Assembly: GCF_037023755.1 (NCBI RefSeq)
Contig: NZ_CP146100.1
Span: forward strand, 2,730,501-2,794,500
Source: Saccharopolyspora sp. SCSIO 74807
GTDB taxonomy: Bacteria > Actinomycetota > Actinomycetes > Mycobacteriales > Pseudonocardiaceae
Direction: 5' to 3'
DNA length: 64,000 bases
The notes below the pieces were generated by a model. It had not been told where the DNA came from. It was given only the letters and a program-made list of their open reading frames with translations, and searched no databases. The position numbers were made by a program, and so were the translations under genes. Within the stretch, counting starts at the first letter, position 1. Each line of letters starts with the position of its first letter. This document shows, in pieces, positions 24,799 through 35,739 of this stretch.

Positions 24799-25653
24799 TC
24801 AGCGGGAGGCGGCCTGCTCGACCAGCTCGGCGGCGTATCCGGCCACCGTCTCCGGGCGGCTGCGCGGCAGCCAGTGCCCGCCGGGAACCCGGTGAACGCG
24901 CAGGTCCGGCACCCACTCCGCGATGCCGGTCTGCACCGGCGGGTGCACGAACCGGTCCGCGCTCGGCGCGATCACCTGCACCGGGACGTCGGTGCGCCGC
25001 GGCTCGGGACGGGCGAAGCGGCGGAGCATGTTCGCCCGGTACAGAGCCAAGCCGTGGATCGCGTCCGGCAGCTCGGGCGCGCTCGCCGACCGGTCGAGCG
25101 CGCGGACGAGGCGTTGGGTGAGGCCGCTGCGCCAAGCCAGCTCCGGCAGCTTGGGAATCTGGAAGAAGCCGATGTAGCCGGAGGAAGCCAGCTGCGCCAC
25201 CAGCTCGCGCAGCGCGGGCAGCCCGGCCCGCACGCGGGACCGCATCCACCGCGCGGCGTGGTCCAGGCACGGGCCGGAGATCGAGGTGTACGAGGCGACC
25301 CGTCCGCGCAGGTCGTCACCGGTGATCGCGTGCCAGGTCTGGATCGAGCCCCAGTCGTGCGCGAGCAGGTGCACCGGATGGTCCGGGCTGACGGCGTCCA
25401 GCACCGCCGTCAGGTCCTCCGCGAGCCGGTCGAGCAGGTAGGCGCTGTCCCGATGCGGCTTGTCCGACTCGCCCGCGCCGCGCACGTCGTAGGTGACGAC
25501 GTGGAACCGGTCTTGCAGCGACTGCACGACGCCGTCCCACAGCGAGCGGTTGTCCGGATAGCCGTGCACGCACACCAGCGTCGGCGCGGTTCGCGGGCCG
25601 GATTCGACGACGGCCAGCGACGTACCGTCCCGGGAAACGACCCGCCGAACCAT
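24799..25653 (-). CDS. Alpha/beta hydrolase, epoxide-hydrolase-like
   Basis: 284 aa. Oxyanion motif HGYPDNRSLW near 29-38, nucleophile Asp in AHDWGS near 100 and His in PGGHWLP near the C-terminus. Asp rather than Ser as nucleophile fits epoxide hydrolases or dehalogenases, and the sequence resembles the hydrolase half of mycobacterial EphD. ATG 25653 has AGGAGG 7 nt upstream. A GTTAC-N5-GTAAC palindrome sits in the promoter. Confidence 0.85.
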   Translation of the reverse strand: MVRRVVSRDGTSLAVVESGPRTAPTLVCVHGYPDNRSLWDGVVQSLQDRFHVVTYDVRGAGESDKPHRDSAYLLDRLAEDLTAVLDAVSPDHPVHLLAHDWGSIQTWHAITGDDLRGRVASYTSISGPCLDHAARWMRSRVRAGLPALRELVAQLASSGYIGFFQIPKLPELAWRSGLTQRLVRALDRSASAPELPDAIHGLALYRANMLRRFARPEPRRTDVPVQVIAPSADRFVHPPVQTGIAEWVPDLRVHRVPGGHWLPRSRPETVAGYAAELVEQAASR

Positions 25654-25666
25654 CGCAAAACCTCCT

Positions 25667-25681
25667 GTTACCGGAAGTAAC
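25667..25681. promoter_or_regulatory. GTTAC-N5-GTAAC palindrome
   Basis: Perfect 5-bp arms around CGGAA, 14 nt before the hydrolase start. It resembles the TAC-N5-GTA sites at 52194-52235 before the SDR gene, so both may be read by the same TetR-type repressor. Confidence 0.5.
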
Positions 25682-25785
25682 GGCTACTGGAGGTGGAACT
25701 ATGCAGCGTCCGGCGCAGCGCTGTCAACGCGCTGCCGCGATCGTGCGGGGCGACGGCTGTGCCCCGCCGCAGCAGTGCGGCCGGC

Positions 25786-26838
25786 TCAGCCGAGCAGCGG
25801 CCGCACCTTCTGGCCGAAGTCGTGCACGCCCTTCTCGAACTCGTCGAAGGTGAACATCACCCCGCGCACGCCCGGCATCGAGGTCACCTTGTCGAGCTGG
25901 CGGGCGATCGTCTCGTGCGAGCCGACCAGGGTGCCCATGTTGAGGTTGATCGCGCCTTCCGGCAGGTTGATCGTCTTCGCCGTGCCGCCCTCCGGCGCGG
26001 AGGCGTCCTTGGCGCCCTCGTCGGCCATGTAGCCGAGAGCTTCCAGGTCCGCGCCGGCGTGGTAGGAGCGCCACTTCGCCCAGGCTTCTTCGTCGGTCTC
26101 GGCCATGATGAGCATGAACAGCGGCAGCGAACCCACGTCCCGGCCGGTCCGCTCGGCCGCGGCCGCGAGCCGCTGCACCGGTTCCGCGTAGTTCTCCGGG
26201 GCGTTGACGCCCGGGGTGAGCACGAAGTTGTAGTCGCCGACCTCCGCGGTCATCCGCATCCCGCGATCCGACTGGCCCGCGCAGACCACGTCCACGTGCC
26301 CGGACGGGCGCGGTTCCAGGCGGCAGTCGCTCATGCCGAAGAACTCACCGTCCAAGTTGGACACTCCGGTGGTCCAGAGTTCGCGCAGCACCCGGACGTA
26401 TTCGGTCGAGTAGTCGTAGCGCCGCTCGAAGTACTCGTCGCCCGGCCACAGGCCCATCTGGTCGTACTCGTTCTTGGCCCAGCCGGAGACGATGTTGACC
26501 CCGAAGCGGCCGGGCGCGATCGAGTCGATCGTCGTGGCCATCCGCGCCACCATCGCGGGCGGCAGCGTGAGCACCGCCGTCGAGGCGTAGAGCCGGATCC
26601 GCTCGGTCACCGCGGCCAGCCCGGCCATCATCGTGAACGATTCCAGGTTGTGGTCCCAGAACTCCGTCCTGCCGCCGAAACCGCGCAGCTTGATCATGGA
26701 CAGCGCGAACGCGAACCCCTGTCGCTCCGCCTCCAGCGCCACGTTCTTGTTCAGCTCGAACGACGGCATGTACTGCGGTGCGTTCTCCGAGATCAGCCAG
26801 CCGTTGTTCCCGATCGGCAGGAAAACGCCGAAATCCAT
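25786..26838 (-). CDS. rutA: RutA-like pyrimidine monooxygenase
   Basis: 350 aa luciferase-like flavin monooxygenase. It shares long stretches with E. coli RutA, which opens the uracil ring between N3 and C4 with FMNH2 and oxygen: [12 protein letters not shown]-like start, [34 protein letters not shown] and RYDY-TEYV. The length also fits. No rutB-G partners are next to it, and the flavin reductase is not in the window, so the substrate could be different here. It ends 132 bp before the hydrolase gene on the same strand. Confidence 0.88.
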   Translation of the reverse strand: MDFGVFLPIGNNGWLISENAPQYMPSFELNKNVALEAERQGFAFALSMIKLRGFGGRTEFWDHNLESFTMMAGLAAVTERIRLYASTAVLTLPPAMVARMATTIDSIAPGRFGVNIVSGWAKNEYDQMGLWPGDEYFERRYDYSTEYVRVLRELWTTGVSNLDGEFFGMSDCRLEPRPSGHVDVVCAGQSDRGMRMTAEVGDYNFVLTPGVNAPENYAEPVQRLAAAAERTGRDVGSLPLFMLIMAETDEEAWAKWRSYHAGADLEALGYMADEGAKDASAPEGGTAKTINLPEGAINLNMGTLVGSHETIARQLDKVTSMPGVRGVMFTFDEFEKGVHDFGQKVRPLLG

Positions 26839-26883
26839 GGGTGTTCCTCACGTCAGATGCATTCGCGCGGAACATACGGCGAC

Positions 26884-26910
26884 CTACCGGCGGCCGGTGC
26901 CGCCAAGTAG
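26884..26910 (-). terminator. Hairpin between the DUF72 gene and rutA
   Basis: GGCGGC-CGGT-GCCGCC with flanking CTAC/GTAG complement, just downstream of the DUF72 stop on the minus strand. No U-tract. Confidence 0.4.
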
Positions 26911-26914
26911 CGGA

Positions 26915-27793
26915 TCATGACGTCGTGACGCCACAGCGCCGCATCAAGCCCTGCGCGTCGAACGGCGCGTGCGCCTTGATGTCGTTGTCGAAGTAGACGT
27001 GCACGTCGCGGCCGGAATCCTTGCGCGGCGCGGGATCGGCGGCGGTGTGCGGAGTCGCCGGGCTCTTCCCCGCGTGCCAGGCGCGCACCAGATCCGCCCA
27101 CTCGTCCAGCGCCTCGGCGGTGTAGCCGCTGGCGTAGAGCTCCTCGGCGCCGTGCAGCCGCACGTAGCAGAAGTCGCTGGTCACGTCGTCCATGCGCGGC
27201 CACGTTCCGGCGGTGTCGGCGGTGACCAGCGCGATGTCGTGCGCGCGCAGCAGATCGACGCACTCCGCGGTGGCGAAGCTGGGGTGGCGGGCCTCCAGCG
27301 CGTGGCGCAGCGGGCGGTCGGCGTCGGTCTCGGTCAGCGCGCGGCCGCGGAGTCGTTCGTCGTGTCCGCCCGCGAGTTCCGCGGCAGCGGCCGTGCTGCG
27401 CGGGAGCAGGTCGAAGAATTCCGCCAGTCGTTCCGGATCGAACCGCGTCGTGGCGGGCAGCTGCCACAGCAGCGGGCCGAGTTTTCCGCCGAGTGCCAGA
27501 ACACCGGAAGCGAAGAAGTTCGCCAGCGGCACCTCGACGTCGCGCAGCCGCTTCATGTGCGTGATGAACCGGCTGCCCTTGACCGCGAACACGAAGTCGT
27601 CCGGGGCCTGCTCGGCCCACCAGCGGTAGCGCTCCGGTCGTTGCAGCGAGTAGAAGGAGCCGTTGATCTCGGCGGAGCCGAGCTGCCCGGCCAGGTATTC
27701 CAGCTCGCGGCGCTGCGGCAGACCGCGCGGGTAGAACGTGCCGCGCCACGGCGGGTAGAGCCAGCCCGAAGTGCCGATGAAGATGCCCGCCAT
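26915..27793 (-). CDS. DUF72 (YecE-like) protein
   Basis: 292 aa. DUF72 TIM-barrel-like protein with the family signature GTSGWLYPPWRGTFYP at 6-21 and EINGSFYSL, and a C-terminal VRLHG and VYFDND. The function of the family is not settled. ATG 27793 is preceded by GAGGTGAGC. It starts 7 nt after the P450 stop, so the two are probably one operon. Confidence 0.9.
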   Translation of the reverse strand: MAGIFIGTSGWLYPPWRGTFYPRGLPQRRELEYLAGQLGSAEINGSFYSLQRPERYRWWAEQAPDDFVFAVKGSRFITHMKRLRDVEVPLANFFASGVLALGGKLGPLLWQLPATTRFDPERLAEFFDLLPRSTAAAAELAGGHDERLRGRALTETDADRPLRHALEARHPSFATAECVDLLRAHDIALVTADTAGTWPRMDDVTSDFCYVRLHGAEELYASGYTAEALDEWADLVRAWHAGKSPATPHTAADPAPRKDSGRDVHVYFDNDIKAHAPFDAQGLMRRCGVTTS

Positions 27794-27800
27794 CGCCCGC

Positions 27801-28970
27801 TCACCTCGCGGTGAACGCGACCGGCAGTTCCAGCAGCCCGCGGTTGCGGAACGACGCACGCCACGGCAGCTGATCCGGCGGCACCGCCAGCGCGAGGTCC
27901 GGCAATCGCCGCAGCAGGGTCTCGAACCCGATCTCGGCTTCCATCCGGGCCAGCGGGGCGCCCAGGCAGAAGTGCGGGCCGTTGCCGAACGCCAGGTGCG
28001 GGTTGTCGCCGCGGGTCACATCCAGCATGTCCGGGGCGGTGAACACCTCGGGGTCGTGGTGCGCCGAGACCAGCGACAGCAGCACCGTTTCTCCCGCGGG
28101 CACGGTGACTCCGCCGATCCGCACGTCCGAGATCGGGAAGCGGCGGATCGCCGTCTGCGGCGGTGGGTCGAAGCGCAGCAGCTCGTCGACCGCGGAGCGC
28201 AGCAGCGGCGGGTCGGCGCGCAGCGTGCCCAGCTGGTCGGGGTGCGACAGCAGTACCGCCATGCCGTTGCCCAGCAGGTTCACCGTGTTCTCGTACCCGG
28301 CGAAGAGCATCAGGAACGCGGTGGAGGTCAGCTCGTCCTCGGTCAGCCGCTCCTGGTCGCGCTGCGCGAGCAGGTTGCTGATCAGGTCGCCGCCCGGGTC
28401 GGCGCGCTTGGCCGCGACGAGCTCCACCAGGAAGCGGTGCAGCGAGTCGAGCGCGTCCGCGGCGGAGCGCCTGCTGCTCGGCGCGAGCATTTCGTCGGTC
28501 CACGCGCGGAAATCGGGACGGTCGGTGGTGGGGACTCCGAGCAGTTCGCAGATCACCGCGATCGGCAGCGGTCCCGCGTAGGCCGTCATCAGGTCGGCGT
28601 GTCCGGAGTCGGCGAACTCGTCGATCAGTTCTTCGGCGAGTGCGGCGACCTGCGGCCGCAGGTGGTGCACCCGGAACGCCTGCGCGGTGATCCGGCGCAG
28701 CCTGGTGTGCCGCGGGGCGTCCATGTTCAGCAGGTTCGCGTCCAGCGCGGGCGGTAGCGCGAAGCCCTGGTAGCCGTCCCGCGCGTGTGCCTTGTCCAGC
28801 GACAACCGGGGATCGGCCAGCGCCGCGCGCACGTCCTCGTAGCGGGTCACCAGCCACACCGCGGCGCCGTCCGGGGTGATCGCGCGGTGCACCGAACCCT
28901 GCTCGCGCAGCTTCGCGTAGGTCGCGACCGGGGCGGTCACGAAGTCGTCGCCGAGCTCGACCGGTGCCAT
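27801..28970 (-). CDS. Cytochrome P450, CYP107-like
   Basis: 389 aa soluble bacterial P450. Haem-binding loop FGNGPHFCLGAPLAR near 330-345, ExxR in DELLRF. The I-helix reads FAGYENT where most relatives have AGxET(T): the oxygen-activating Thr is replaced by Asn. Similar changes occur in P450s that use substrate-assisted proton delivery, such as EryF, so an unusual reaction is possible. No ferredoxin gene is adjacent. Confidence 0.9.
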   Translation of the reverse strand: MAPVELGDDFVTAPVATYAKLREQGSVHRAITPDGAAVWLVTRYEDVRAALADPRLSLDKAHARDGYQGFALPPALDANLLNMDAPRHTRLRRITAQAFRVHHLRPQVAALAEELIDEFADSGHADLMTAYAGPLPIAVICELLGVPTTDRPDFRAWTDEMLAPSSRRSAADALDSLHRFLVELVAAKRADPGGDLISNLLAQRDQERLTEDELTSTAFLMLFAGYENTVNLLGNGMAVLLSHPDQLGTLRADPPLLRSAVDELLRFDPPPQTAIRRFPISDVRIGGVTVPAGETVLLSLVSAHHDPEVFTAPDMLDVTRGDNPHLAFGNGPHFCLGAPLARMEAEIGFETLLRRLPDLALAVPPDQLPWRASFRNRGLLELPVAFTAR

Positions 28971-29040
28971 GCCTCGAATCTACGACAACGGGGCCGGGCC
29001 GGGCGGTCGCCGAACGGGCCACGTCAGGTGCACGAGCGAC

Positions 29041-29069
29041 GGCGGCAGGCGCAGGGTGCGCTTGCCGCC
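29041..29069 (-). terminator. Terminator hairpin of the ABC operon
   Basis: A 13-bp stem (GGCGGCAGGCGCA, one G-T wobble) with a GGG loop, 30 nt after the permease stop on the minus strand. Confidence 0.6.
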
Positions 29070-29098
29070 GTCGTCGAGTTCCCCGCTCGCGGATTCCG

Positions 29099-31309
29099 CT
29101 ACTCGTCGGCGAGCGGCTCCGCGATGATCTTGCGCAGCATCAGCCCGCTCGCCGCCGCCGCCAGCGCCGCCACCAGCAGGCCGAGCACGATCGGGGCCAG
29201 GATCGAGAGCGTCAGCGTGGTGCTCTGCCCCATGACGTTGAGCAACCCGAGGCTGACCCCGGCACCTGCCGCGGTCGCCATGCCCGCCGCGACCAGCGCC
29301 GGTAGCGCCGCCTCGGTGTGCAGGGCGCGGACCAGCACCTTGCTCTGCGTTCCGGCGGCGACCAGCGCGCCCAGCGTGCGTCGCCGATCGATGACCGAAC
29401 CCGCGGCCGTGATCGCCGCGCTGCCCGCCGCGAGCACCGACGCGATCGACAACCCGATCACCGTGATCCGGTGCAGGTCCCCGGTCATGACCTGTCCTGC
29501 GACGTTGCGCGACTCGATCGACTCGATGTCCGCGCCGGGGGCCACTCGCGCCATGGCGGTGCGCACCTTCGCCCGGTCGGCTTCGGTGGGTGGCAGCACG
29601 GACAGCGTGGTCTGCGTCGAGCCCGCCAGCGCGGGCACGGCGCTCCGATCGATGATCACCGTCTGCAGATTCGGCTCATGGCTGACCGGAGTTCCTTGCG
29701 GCACCGGGGTGGCGGGCGGCTCGCCGTTGGAAGCCAAGATGGCCGGGGTGACGGTGAGATCCGACTTCGGCACATCGATCGGCGTATGGATGCCGGGCGG
29801 CCCCGCGCACGAGGGCTGGTACGAGGTCACCTCGCGAGCCGCCTGGCAGTCGATGAGCAGACCGTTGGTGACCGCGCCGCCGGGCCCCTCGATGCTGACC
29901 TGCTCGTAGCCGGCGGCGGTGGCCTGCACGCCCTGCTGCGCCAGCTCGGCGTCGAGACGTTGCCGCAGCTCGGGCGCTTGACTGCCGGGCACGTCCGCGA
30001 GGATCACGCCGGCCTTGTCCGTGCTGCCCAAGGATTTGGCGCTCGCGGTCATCGCGGGCAACGCCGTCAGCGCGATCGACCCGATGAACACCGCGAGCAC
30101 CATCCCGGAGGTCGACCGGTAGGCACCCTTCGGATCGCTGATGAGCCGCCTGCCCGCCAGCAGCACCGAAGGACGGCGCCACAGCTTGCTGAACAGCCGG
30201 CCGATGGTGGCGGTGATCCACGGGCCGATCAGCGAGAACGACCAGATGATCGCGGCGATCGGGACGACGAGCACCAGGAACCCCGCGCCCTCGTCGTACT
30301 TCGTCATGCCGAACACGAACAGCCCGGCGACCACGGCGATGATCAGCAGCCGCCACGCCTTGGGCCTGCTGCGCTGCTGCTGGGTGGCCGCGCTCAGCGG
30401 CGAGCGCACGGCCCGCCGGGTGCCCAGCACCGACGAGGCCACCACCAGCGCGGGAACGCCGATCGCCACGCCGAGCATCGCCGACGCCGACGGAGTGATG
30501 TCGCTGAGGAACCAGGTGCCGTTGCCCCAGGGAATCATGGCGATCAGATACCGCAGCGGCCAGATGAACAGCAGCCCCGCCACGGTTCCGGCGACGGCGG
30601 CGAGCCCGGTTTCCGCGGCCACCGTCGAGACCACTTGGGACGGTGTCGCGCCCGCCATCTGCAACGAGGCCATCCGGCGTTCCCGGCGTGCCGCGGTCAG
30701 CCGCGAGGCCGATGCGACCAGCACCAGGCTGGGAGCGGCGAGCACGAACAGGCCGAACCACGCCATCGGCTGCAACAGCCAGTCCTCGGACGACGCCTCG
30801 ACTTCCACCAGCGAAGCGCCATGCGCGATCGCGGTGGCTTCGTCCAGAGCGCCCTTCGGGTGCCCGACGATCGCGACGAGCTGTTCCGGGTAGCGCAGCT
30901 GCTGCGGGTCGATCGTGCCCGCGATGCGCTCGGGGAAGCGATCGGCCAGCGCGTTGTCCGGCAGTTCTCCAGCTTTCTGCGCGAGCGCCGGGGACAGCAG
31001 CACCTCGCCGGGAGCCGGGTACTTCGGGGCGTTCCCGCCGCCGGTGGCGCCGGAGACGTCCAGCCTGGTGATGAATTCGCCCCGCACGTAGTCCTGCGAG
31101 GCCAGCTCCACCCCTCCGGTGTCGGAGACGCCCGGGTGCCCGTATTGCCAGGACGAGCGTTCGGTGCGCGCGTGCGCGGCGTGCGGCAGTGCCGTGAGGA
31201 TCAGCACCAGCGCGGTCGCCACCGTCACGCCCAGGGCGGTGAGGATTGCCGAAGTGCGGGTGCGGGAGTCGTGCCGCAGCACCCGCAAGGCCAGCTGCAC
31301 GGGGTTCAT
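29099..31309 (-). CDS. FtsX-type ABC transporter permease (large)
   Basis: 736 aa. N-terminal helix (about 15-40), a large extracellular region, two blocks of FtsX-like membrane helices and a final helix cluster at 650-725; the MacB/FtsX permease layout. Such permeases export peptides or lipids, or act in antibiotic-peptide resistance. ATG 31309 overlaps the stop of the ATPase gene (ATGA), so the pair is coupled. Confidence 0.88.
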   Translation of the reverse strand: MNPVQLALRVLRHDSRTRTSAILTALGVTVATALVLILTALPHAAHARTERSSWQYGHPGVSDTGGVELASQDYVRGEFITRLDVSGATGGGNAPKYPAPGEVLLSPALAQKAGELPDNALADRFPERIAGTIDPQQLRYPEQLVAIVGHPKGALDEATAIAHGASLVEVEASSEDWLLQPMAWFGLFVLAAPSLVLVASASRLTAARRERRMASLQMAGATPSQVVSTVAAETGLAAVAGTVAGLLFIWPLRYLIAMIPWGNGTWFLSDITPSASAMLGVAIGVPALVVASSVLGTRRAVRSPLSAATQQQRSRPKAWRLLIIAVVAGLFVFGMTKYDEGAGFLVLVVPIAAIIWSFSLIGPWITATIGRLFSKLWRRPSVLLAGRRLISDPKGAYRSTSGMVLAVFIGSIALTALPAMTASAKSLGSTDKAGVILADVPGSQAPELRQRLDAELAQQGVQATAAGYEQVSIEGPGGAVTNGLLIDCQAAREVTSYQPSCAGPPGIHTPIDVPKSDLTVTPAILASNGEPPATPVPQGTPVSHEPNLQTVIIDRSAVPALAGSTQTTLSVLPPTEADRAKVRTAMARVAPGADIESIESRNVAGQVMTGDLHRITVIGLSIASVLAAGSAAITAAGSVIDRRRTLGALVAAGTQSKVLVRALHTEAALPALVAAGMATAAGAGVSLGLLNVMGQSTTLTLSILAPIVLGLLVAALAAAASGLMLRKIIAEPLADE

Positions 31310-32025
31310 CCGGCCACCGCCCCGTCGCGCGCGGGCACGTTGTTCGCGATGAGCCCGTCGCGGATCTCCACCACGCGGCCGCACCGGGCGGCCAGCTCAC
31401 GGTCGTGGGTGACCACGATGACCGCGGCTCCGGAACGGCTCGCGCTGCCCGCGAGCGCGCTCATCGTCGCTTCGCCGGTGCGGGTGTCCAGCGCGCCGGT
31501 CGGCTCGTCCGCGAAGATCACCTTCGGCTGGTGCGCCATCGCCCGCGCGATCGCCACGCGCTGCGCCTGCCCGCCGGACAGCTGGCCGGGCAGGCGCTGC
31601 TCCATGCCGGTCAGGCCCAGCCCGGCCAGCCATTCGCGGGCGGTGCCGGTGGCCTTGCGCCGGTCGGTGCCGCCGAGCAGCAGCGGCAGCGCCACGTTCT
31701 CCTCGGCGGTCAGCTCACCGACGAGCATGCCTTGCTGGAACACGAAGCCGAACTCGTGCCTGCGCAATTCGCTGCGCTTGGTTTCGGTGAGCTGGTCGAT
31801 GCGGCGCCCCTCGAGGCTGACCTCCCCGCGGTCCGGGCGCAGGATCCCGGCGAGCACGTGCAGCATCGTGGTCTTGCCGGACCCGGACGGCCCCACGATC
31901 GCCAGCACTTCACCGGCCTGGACCGCGATGTCCGCGCCGCCCAGTGCCCAGTGCTCGCCGTACTGCTTCGCCAGTCCGTTGCCGACCAGAACCGGGTTCC
32001 CCGCCGGTGTGCGTCCTTGGTGCAC
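31306..32025 (-). CDS. ABC transporter ATPase, MacB/LolD type
   Basis: 239 aa. Walker [10 protein letters not shown], signature [14 protein letters not shown] and Walker [10 protein letters not shown], with the Q-loop [11 protein letters not shown] 32025 is chosen because GAGGGGAA lies 8 nt upstream; the frame is open further but without codon bias. Partner of the permease downstream. Confidence 0.9.
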   Translation of the reverse strand: MHQGRTPAGNPVLVGNGLAKQYGEHWALGGADIAVQAGEVLAIVGPSGSGKTTMLHVLAGILRPDRGEVSLEGRRIDQLTETKRSELRRHEFGFVFQQGMLVGELTAEENVALPLLLGGTDRRKATGTAREWLAGLGLTGMEQRLPGQLSGGQAQRVAIARAMAHQPKVIFADEPTGALDTRTGEATMSALAGSASRSGAAVIVVTHDRELAARCGRVVEIRDGLIANNVPARDGAVAG

Positions 32026-32390
32026 TTGTCCATTCCCCTCGGTCGATGTGCGCGCCGTGGTGGAGCAGGATCCTGGCGCGGAATTCGATCGAGGAGAACG
32101 TTCGCAGCAGCCGGTGGGGACACACCTCGACCGCGCGGTCATCCCCGGTCGTCCGGTCGGCCGGAGTCGCTGGCCGATCGGCCTGTGGAACGGCTCAGAG
32201 CCCTTCGGGCTCCGCGCGGCGAAACCGCTGTCCCCGCGAGGAAACCGCCACGAGCGACGGTGCCGTTGCTCGCGTGGTCATCGTTGGAGCGGTTCCGCCG
32301 CCGACCGGATGGATCGCCCATCGGCGAACCCTGGTACTGCTGATTCGACGAGCCCCGAAGCAGCCGTACGCACCCTCCGGGCGGACGGAC
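32026..32390. other. Intergenic between two ABC operons
   Basis: No gene seen. It should hold the promoter of the 31306-32025 operon and the end of the 32391 permease transcript. A small UUCG-type hairpin (GAGCCC-TTCG-GGCTC) lies at about 32198-32212. Confidence 0.45.
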
Positions 32391-34835
32391 TCAGGTTTCC
32401 CTGGTCGCCGTGGCCGGAGGTGTCCTGCTGGCGCGGCGGGACGGCAGGAAGCCCGCCGCCGCGGCCACCGCGACGAGTCCGCCGCAAACCGCGGGCAACG
32501 CGAGGACCGGTATCGCCAGTGGCGCCTCCGGAACCAGTGCGGTGATCAGCAGTGCACCCAGCAGGACGCCGTGCGGCAGCCCGAAGACCACTCCGAGCAC
32601 GCCGTGCATGGCGGACTCGCCGATCCGGACGGTGAGCAAGCCGTTGCGGGACAGGCCCACCGCGCGCAAGACGCCGCTTTCCCGGCCGCGCTCGAGTACC
32701 GACAAGGTCGCGGTGGTACCGACCCCGACGATGGCGACGAACACGGTCAGCGCGATCAGTGCCAACGCGCTGCCGGTGACCTGCCGGACCAGGCCGGACT
32801 GCTCGGCGCGGAGGTCGTCGAGCACGCTGATCTCCAGTTCCGGGCTGTTGCCGGTGTGGGCGCCGACCGCGGACTGCGCCGCTGCCATGCCCCTGCCGCC
32901 CGCGTCGATCATGACCCCGGTAGGCGCCGGGTCGATCCCGAGGGCGTTGAGGTCCGATGAGTGCGCAAGGACCTGCGAGCCGCCGATGCGCTGCCCGACG
33001 ACCACTGCCGCGACCCGGATTCTGCGATCGCCGAGCAGGACCGAATCGCCGACGCCGACCCGGTTCTTGCTCGCGAAGCCGTCGGAGACCGCGAGCGTTC
33101 CCGGTCCGAGGTCGTGCAGTGACCCGTCACCGGCCACAATGTCCGCCGACCTGGGCAGCTGGGTGATCGGCAGGTCCGAGACTTCCAAGTTCGTCGATCC
33201 GCCCGGGGCACCCAGCTGCAACCGAACGGCGCGATACGGGACGACCGTGCCCACCGCGGGATCGGCCGAGAGCGCCCCGGGCAGGTCAGCGGGCAGTGTT
33301 GCCCCTTCGGGGGCTCGTACCTCGATGCCCGCGGTGTACTCCGCGGCCGAACTCGCCTCGTTGTGCTCGCGCATGGTTTCCCCGGCGGTGAGCGCCGCGA
33401 TGAGCAGCGTCGCGGCCAGCGCCACCACCGAGGACACCGCCGCCGCCCGGCGCGGCATACCTCCCGCGCTGCGCACGGCCAACGTCGCGACCGGGCCGAG
33501 CCGCCGCACCGAGCGGTGCGCTCCGGCGAGCACCGGGCGCACCAGACGCGGCGCGAACGCCAGGTACGCGCCGAACCACGCGGCGGCGGCCAGCACCCCG
33601 AACAGCACGAGATCTTCGGTGCTCCCGGCCGGGCGATAGCGCGAAAGCAGTCCCTGGGAAACCGCGAGGGCCATCAGCAGCACCCCCACCGCCAGCAGCG
33701 CGGCACCGACCACGGTCCGGGTCGCCGTCCCGGCCTTGTGCTCGCTCGGCCGGGTCGTCGACCGCAGCGCTTCCAGCGGGGACACCCGCGCCGCGTCGCG
33801 GGCCGGGGCCAGCACGGCGAGGACGACCGCGACCACGACTCCCACCAGCACCGACCCCAGCATCAGCGGGGAGGGAGAGGCCGCTGCGACCGGTGCGACC
33901 AGCGGCACGAGCCTGCTGATCCCGACGGCCAGCGCGGTCCCGGCTGCACCCGCGATCAATGCGGTGCTCGCGCCCTCAGCGACCAGCGCCCGACGCAGCC
34001 CACCGCGGGTGGCGCCCAGCGCACGCAGCATGGCGAGGTGCCGGATGCGCTGCGCGAAGACGATCCGGAAGGCGGATACCGCGACCATGATCGACGCGAG
34101 CGCCGCCAGCACCACGAACGCGCTGAGCAGCACGGAAACCCGGTCGACCGTGTCCTGGCTCTGGCGCACTTCGGCCTGCCGCGCGTCCGCGGCGGAGAGC
34201 ACGGTCATCGCCGTCGGCTGGGCACTCTGCATGATCGCGGGCACGTCCCCGGTGAGGTCTACCCGCGACAGTTCCGCAGCGGTGCGGGTGAGCACTTCCC
34301 GATCCGGGGCGTAAAGCGCAACTCCGTCCGCTGACGGGGAATCCACGAGTGCGGTCACCGTCAACGAGTGCGGCGCCCCGCCGTCCTGCACGGCGAAATC
34401 GACCGCGTCGCCGACGTGCAAGCCCAGCCGCTCGGCGGCGCGCTCGGACACCGCCACCTCTCCCGGAGCACGCGGATACGTGCCGGCCTCGACCTGGACC
34501 CGGCTCAGCGGCCCCTGCCCCGGATCGGCGGTCAGTTCGACCTCCACGCTCCCGACCAGGCCCGATCCGCTCACCCGGCCGGTCGCCTCGGTCACGCCGG
34601 GAAAGTCCTCGATCCGGTCCAGCTGCGCGGGGCCGTATCCGGACGGGGACTGCACGACCGCGGACGCCGCATCCGGGATCGAGGTCAGCTCACTGGTGAT
34701 CGTGCGCATCGCCATGTCCCGGCCGAGCAGCGTGCCGGTGATGAACAAGGCGGCCAAGGCGATCGTCAGCCCGCACAGCACCAACCGCGCCGGAGTCCGC
34801 CGGACGGCACGCAGGTGCGGAACGACGGCGCTCAT
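32391..34835 (-). CDS. FtsX-type ABC transporter permease
   Basis: 814 aa. Ten or so membrane helices: one near 20-40, three between about 235 and 350, a middle pair near 370-430, one near 475 and three C-terminal, with two long extracellular parts. This is the MacB-like double-FtsX layout. It overlaps the ATPase gene by 4 nt (ATGA). Related to, but clearly different from, the permease at 29099. Confidence 0.9.
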   Translation of the reverse strand: MSAVVPHLRAVRRTPARLVLCGLTIALAALFITGTLLGRDMAMRTITSELTSIPDAASAVVQSPSGYGPAQLDRIEDFPGVTEATGRVSGSGLVGSVEVELTADPGQGPLSRVQVEAGTYPRAPGEVAVSERAAERLGLHVGDAVDFAVQDGGAPHSLTVTALVDSPSADGVALYAPDREVLTRTAAELSRVDLTGDVPAIMQSAQPTAMTVLSAADARQAEVRQSQDTVDRVSVLLSAFVVLAALASIMVAVSAFRIVFAQRIRHLAMLRALGATRGGLRRALVAEGASTALIAGAAGTALAVGISRLVPLVAPVAAASPSPLMLGSVLVGVVVAVVLAVLAPARDAARVSPLEALRSTTRPSEHKAGTATRTVVGAALLAVGVLLMALAVSQGLLSRYRPAGSTEDLVLFGVLAAAAWFGAYLAFAPRLVRPVLAGAHRSVRRLGPVATLAVRSAGGMPRRAAAVSSVVALAATLLIAALTAGETMREHNEASSAAEYTAGIEVRAPEGATLPADLPGALSADPAVGTVVPYRAVRLQLGAPGGSTNLEVSDLPITQLPRSADIVAGDGSLHDLGPGTLAVSDGFASKNRVGVGDSVLLGDRRIRVAAVVVGQRIGGSQVLAHSSDLNALGIDPAPTGVMIDAGGRGMAAAQSAVGAHTGNSPELEISVLDDLRAEQSGLVRQVTGSALALIALTVFVAIVGVGTTATLSVLERGRESGVLRAVGLSRNGLLTVRIGESAMHGVLGVVFGLPHGVLLGALLITALVPEAPLAIPVLALPAVCGGLVAVAAAAGFLPSRRASRTPPATATRET

Positions 34836-35617
34836 CGGTCCTGCCCCAGCAGCCGCATCGAGTGCGCGATCCGGGAGGCGTCGGGCCGGACGAGCGTGTC
34901 GACCACCTGCCCGTCCGCGACCAGCACGACACCGTCGGCGTACGAGGCGGCTATCGGATCGTGGGTCACCATCACGACGGTCTGCCCGAGTTCGCGCACC
35001 GACGCTTGCAGCAGGCCCAGGATCTCTTCGCTCGCCCGCGTGTCCAGGTTCCCGGTCGGTTCATCGGCGAAGACGACCTCGGGCCGGGTGAGCAGCGCGC
35101 GGGCCAGCGCAACCCGTTGCTGCTGCCCACCGGACATCTCCGCGGGCCGGTGCATCAAGCGGCCCGACAGTCCCAGTCGTTCGGCCAGCTCGCCGACCGC
35201 GCCGCGTTGCGGCCTGCGTCCGGCGAGCTGGACCGGCAGCACGATGTTCTCCTCCGCGGTGAGTTCGGGAAGCAGGTTGTACTGCTGGAACACGAACCCG
35301 ATCCGCTCCCGCCGGACCCGGGTGAGCTCGTCGTCCCGCAACGTGGCCAGGTCGACGCCGCCGAGCAGCACACTCCCACCGGTCGGGGTGTCCAGACCCG
35401 CCGCGCACTGCAACAACGTCGATTTGCCGGAGCCCGAAGGCCCCATCACCGCGCTGAAACCGCATGCGGGGAATCGGATGGAGAGGTGGTCCAACGCGCG
35501 CACTTCGGTCCGGCCGGTGCCGTAGGTCTTGACGAGGTCGACCGCTTCGACCGCGATGGCCGGACCGGGATTCGCGGTTGTCCCGACCGTGCTCGCTGGT
35601 CGGCTGTTGTGGCTCAT
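34832..35617 (-). CDS. ABC transporter ATPase, MacB/LolD type
   Basis: 261 aa. Walker [11 protein letters not shown]-loop FVFQQYNLLPELTAEEN, signature MSGGQQQRVALARA, Walker B VVFADEPTG. Transcribed away from a histidine kinase, with 122 nt between the starts, suggesting control by that two-component system. Confidence 0.92.
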   Translation of the reverse strand: MSHNSRPASTVGTTANPGPAIAVEAVDLVKTYGTGRTEVRALDHLSIRFPACGFSAVMGPSGSGKSTLLQCAAGLDTPTGGSVLLGGVDLATLRDDELTRVRRERIGFVFQQYNLLPELTAEENIVLPVQLAGRRPQRGAVGELAERLGLSGRLMHRPAEMSGGQQQRVALARALLTRPEVVFADEPTGNLDTRASEEILGLLQASVRELGQTVVMVTHDPIAASYADGVVLVADGQVVDTLVRPDASRIAHSMRLLGQDR

Positions 35618-35739
35618 GTCCAGGAGCCTGTCCGGTCGTGGGCGCGGTCCACCTCCGTCCGCCGACCGGTTTCGCGGCGAAGCGCTCTGCCTTTCGGCTG
35701 ATGCAAACGGCGGAGATCGGCTGTCTAGGATGCGGGCTC

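Noticed and set aside
25786-26838. Alkanesulfonate monooxygenase (SsuD) for the LLM protein
   Set aside because: The stretches [11 protein letters not shown] and [12 protein letters not shown] match RutA specifically.
29318-32545. Open frame of more than 1000 codons on the plus strand
   Set aside because: It lies opposite two ABC genes with clear Walker and membrane motifs. High GC keeps antisense frames open; the product is Arg/Gln/His-rich and has no domain.
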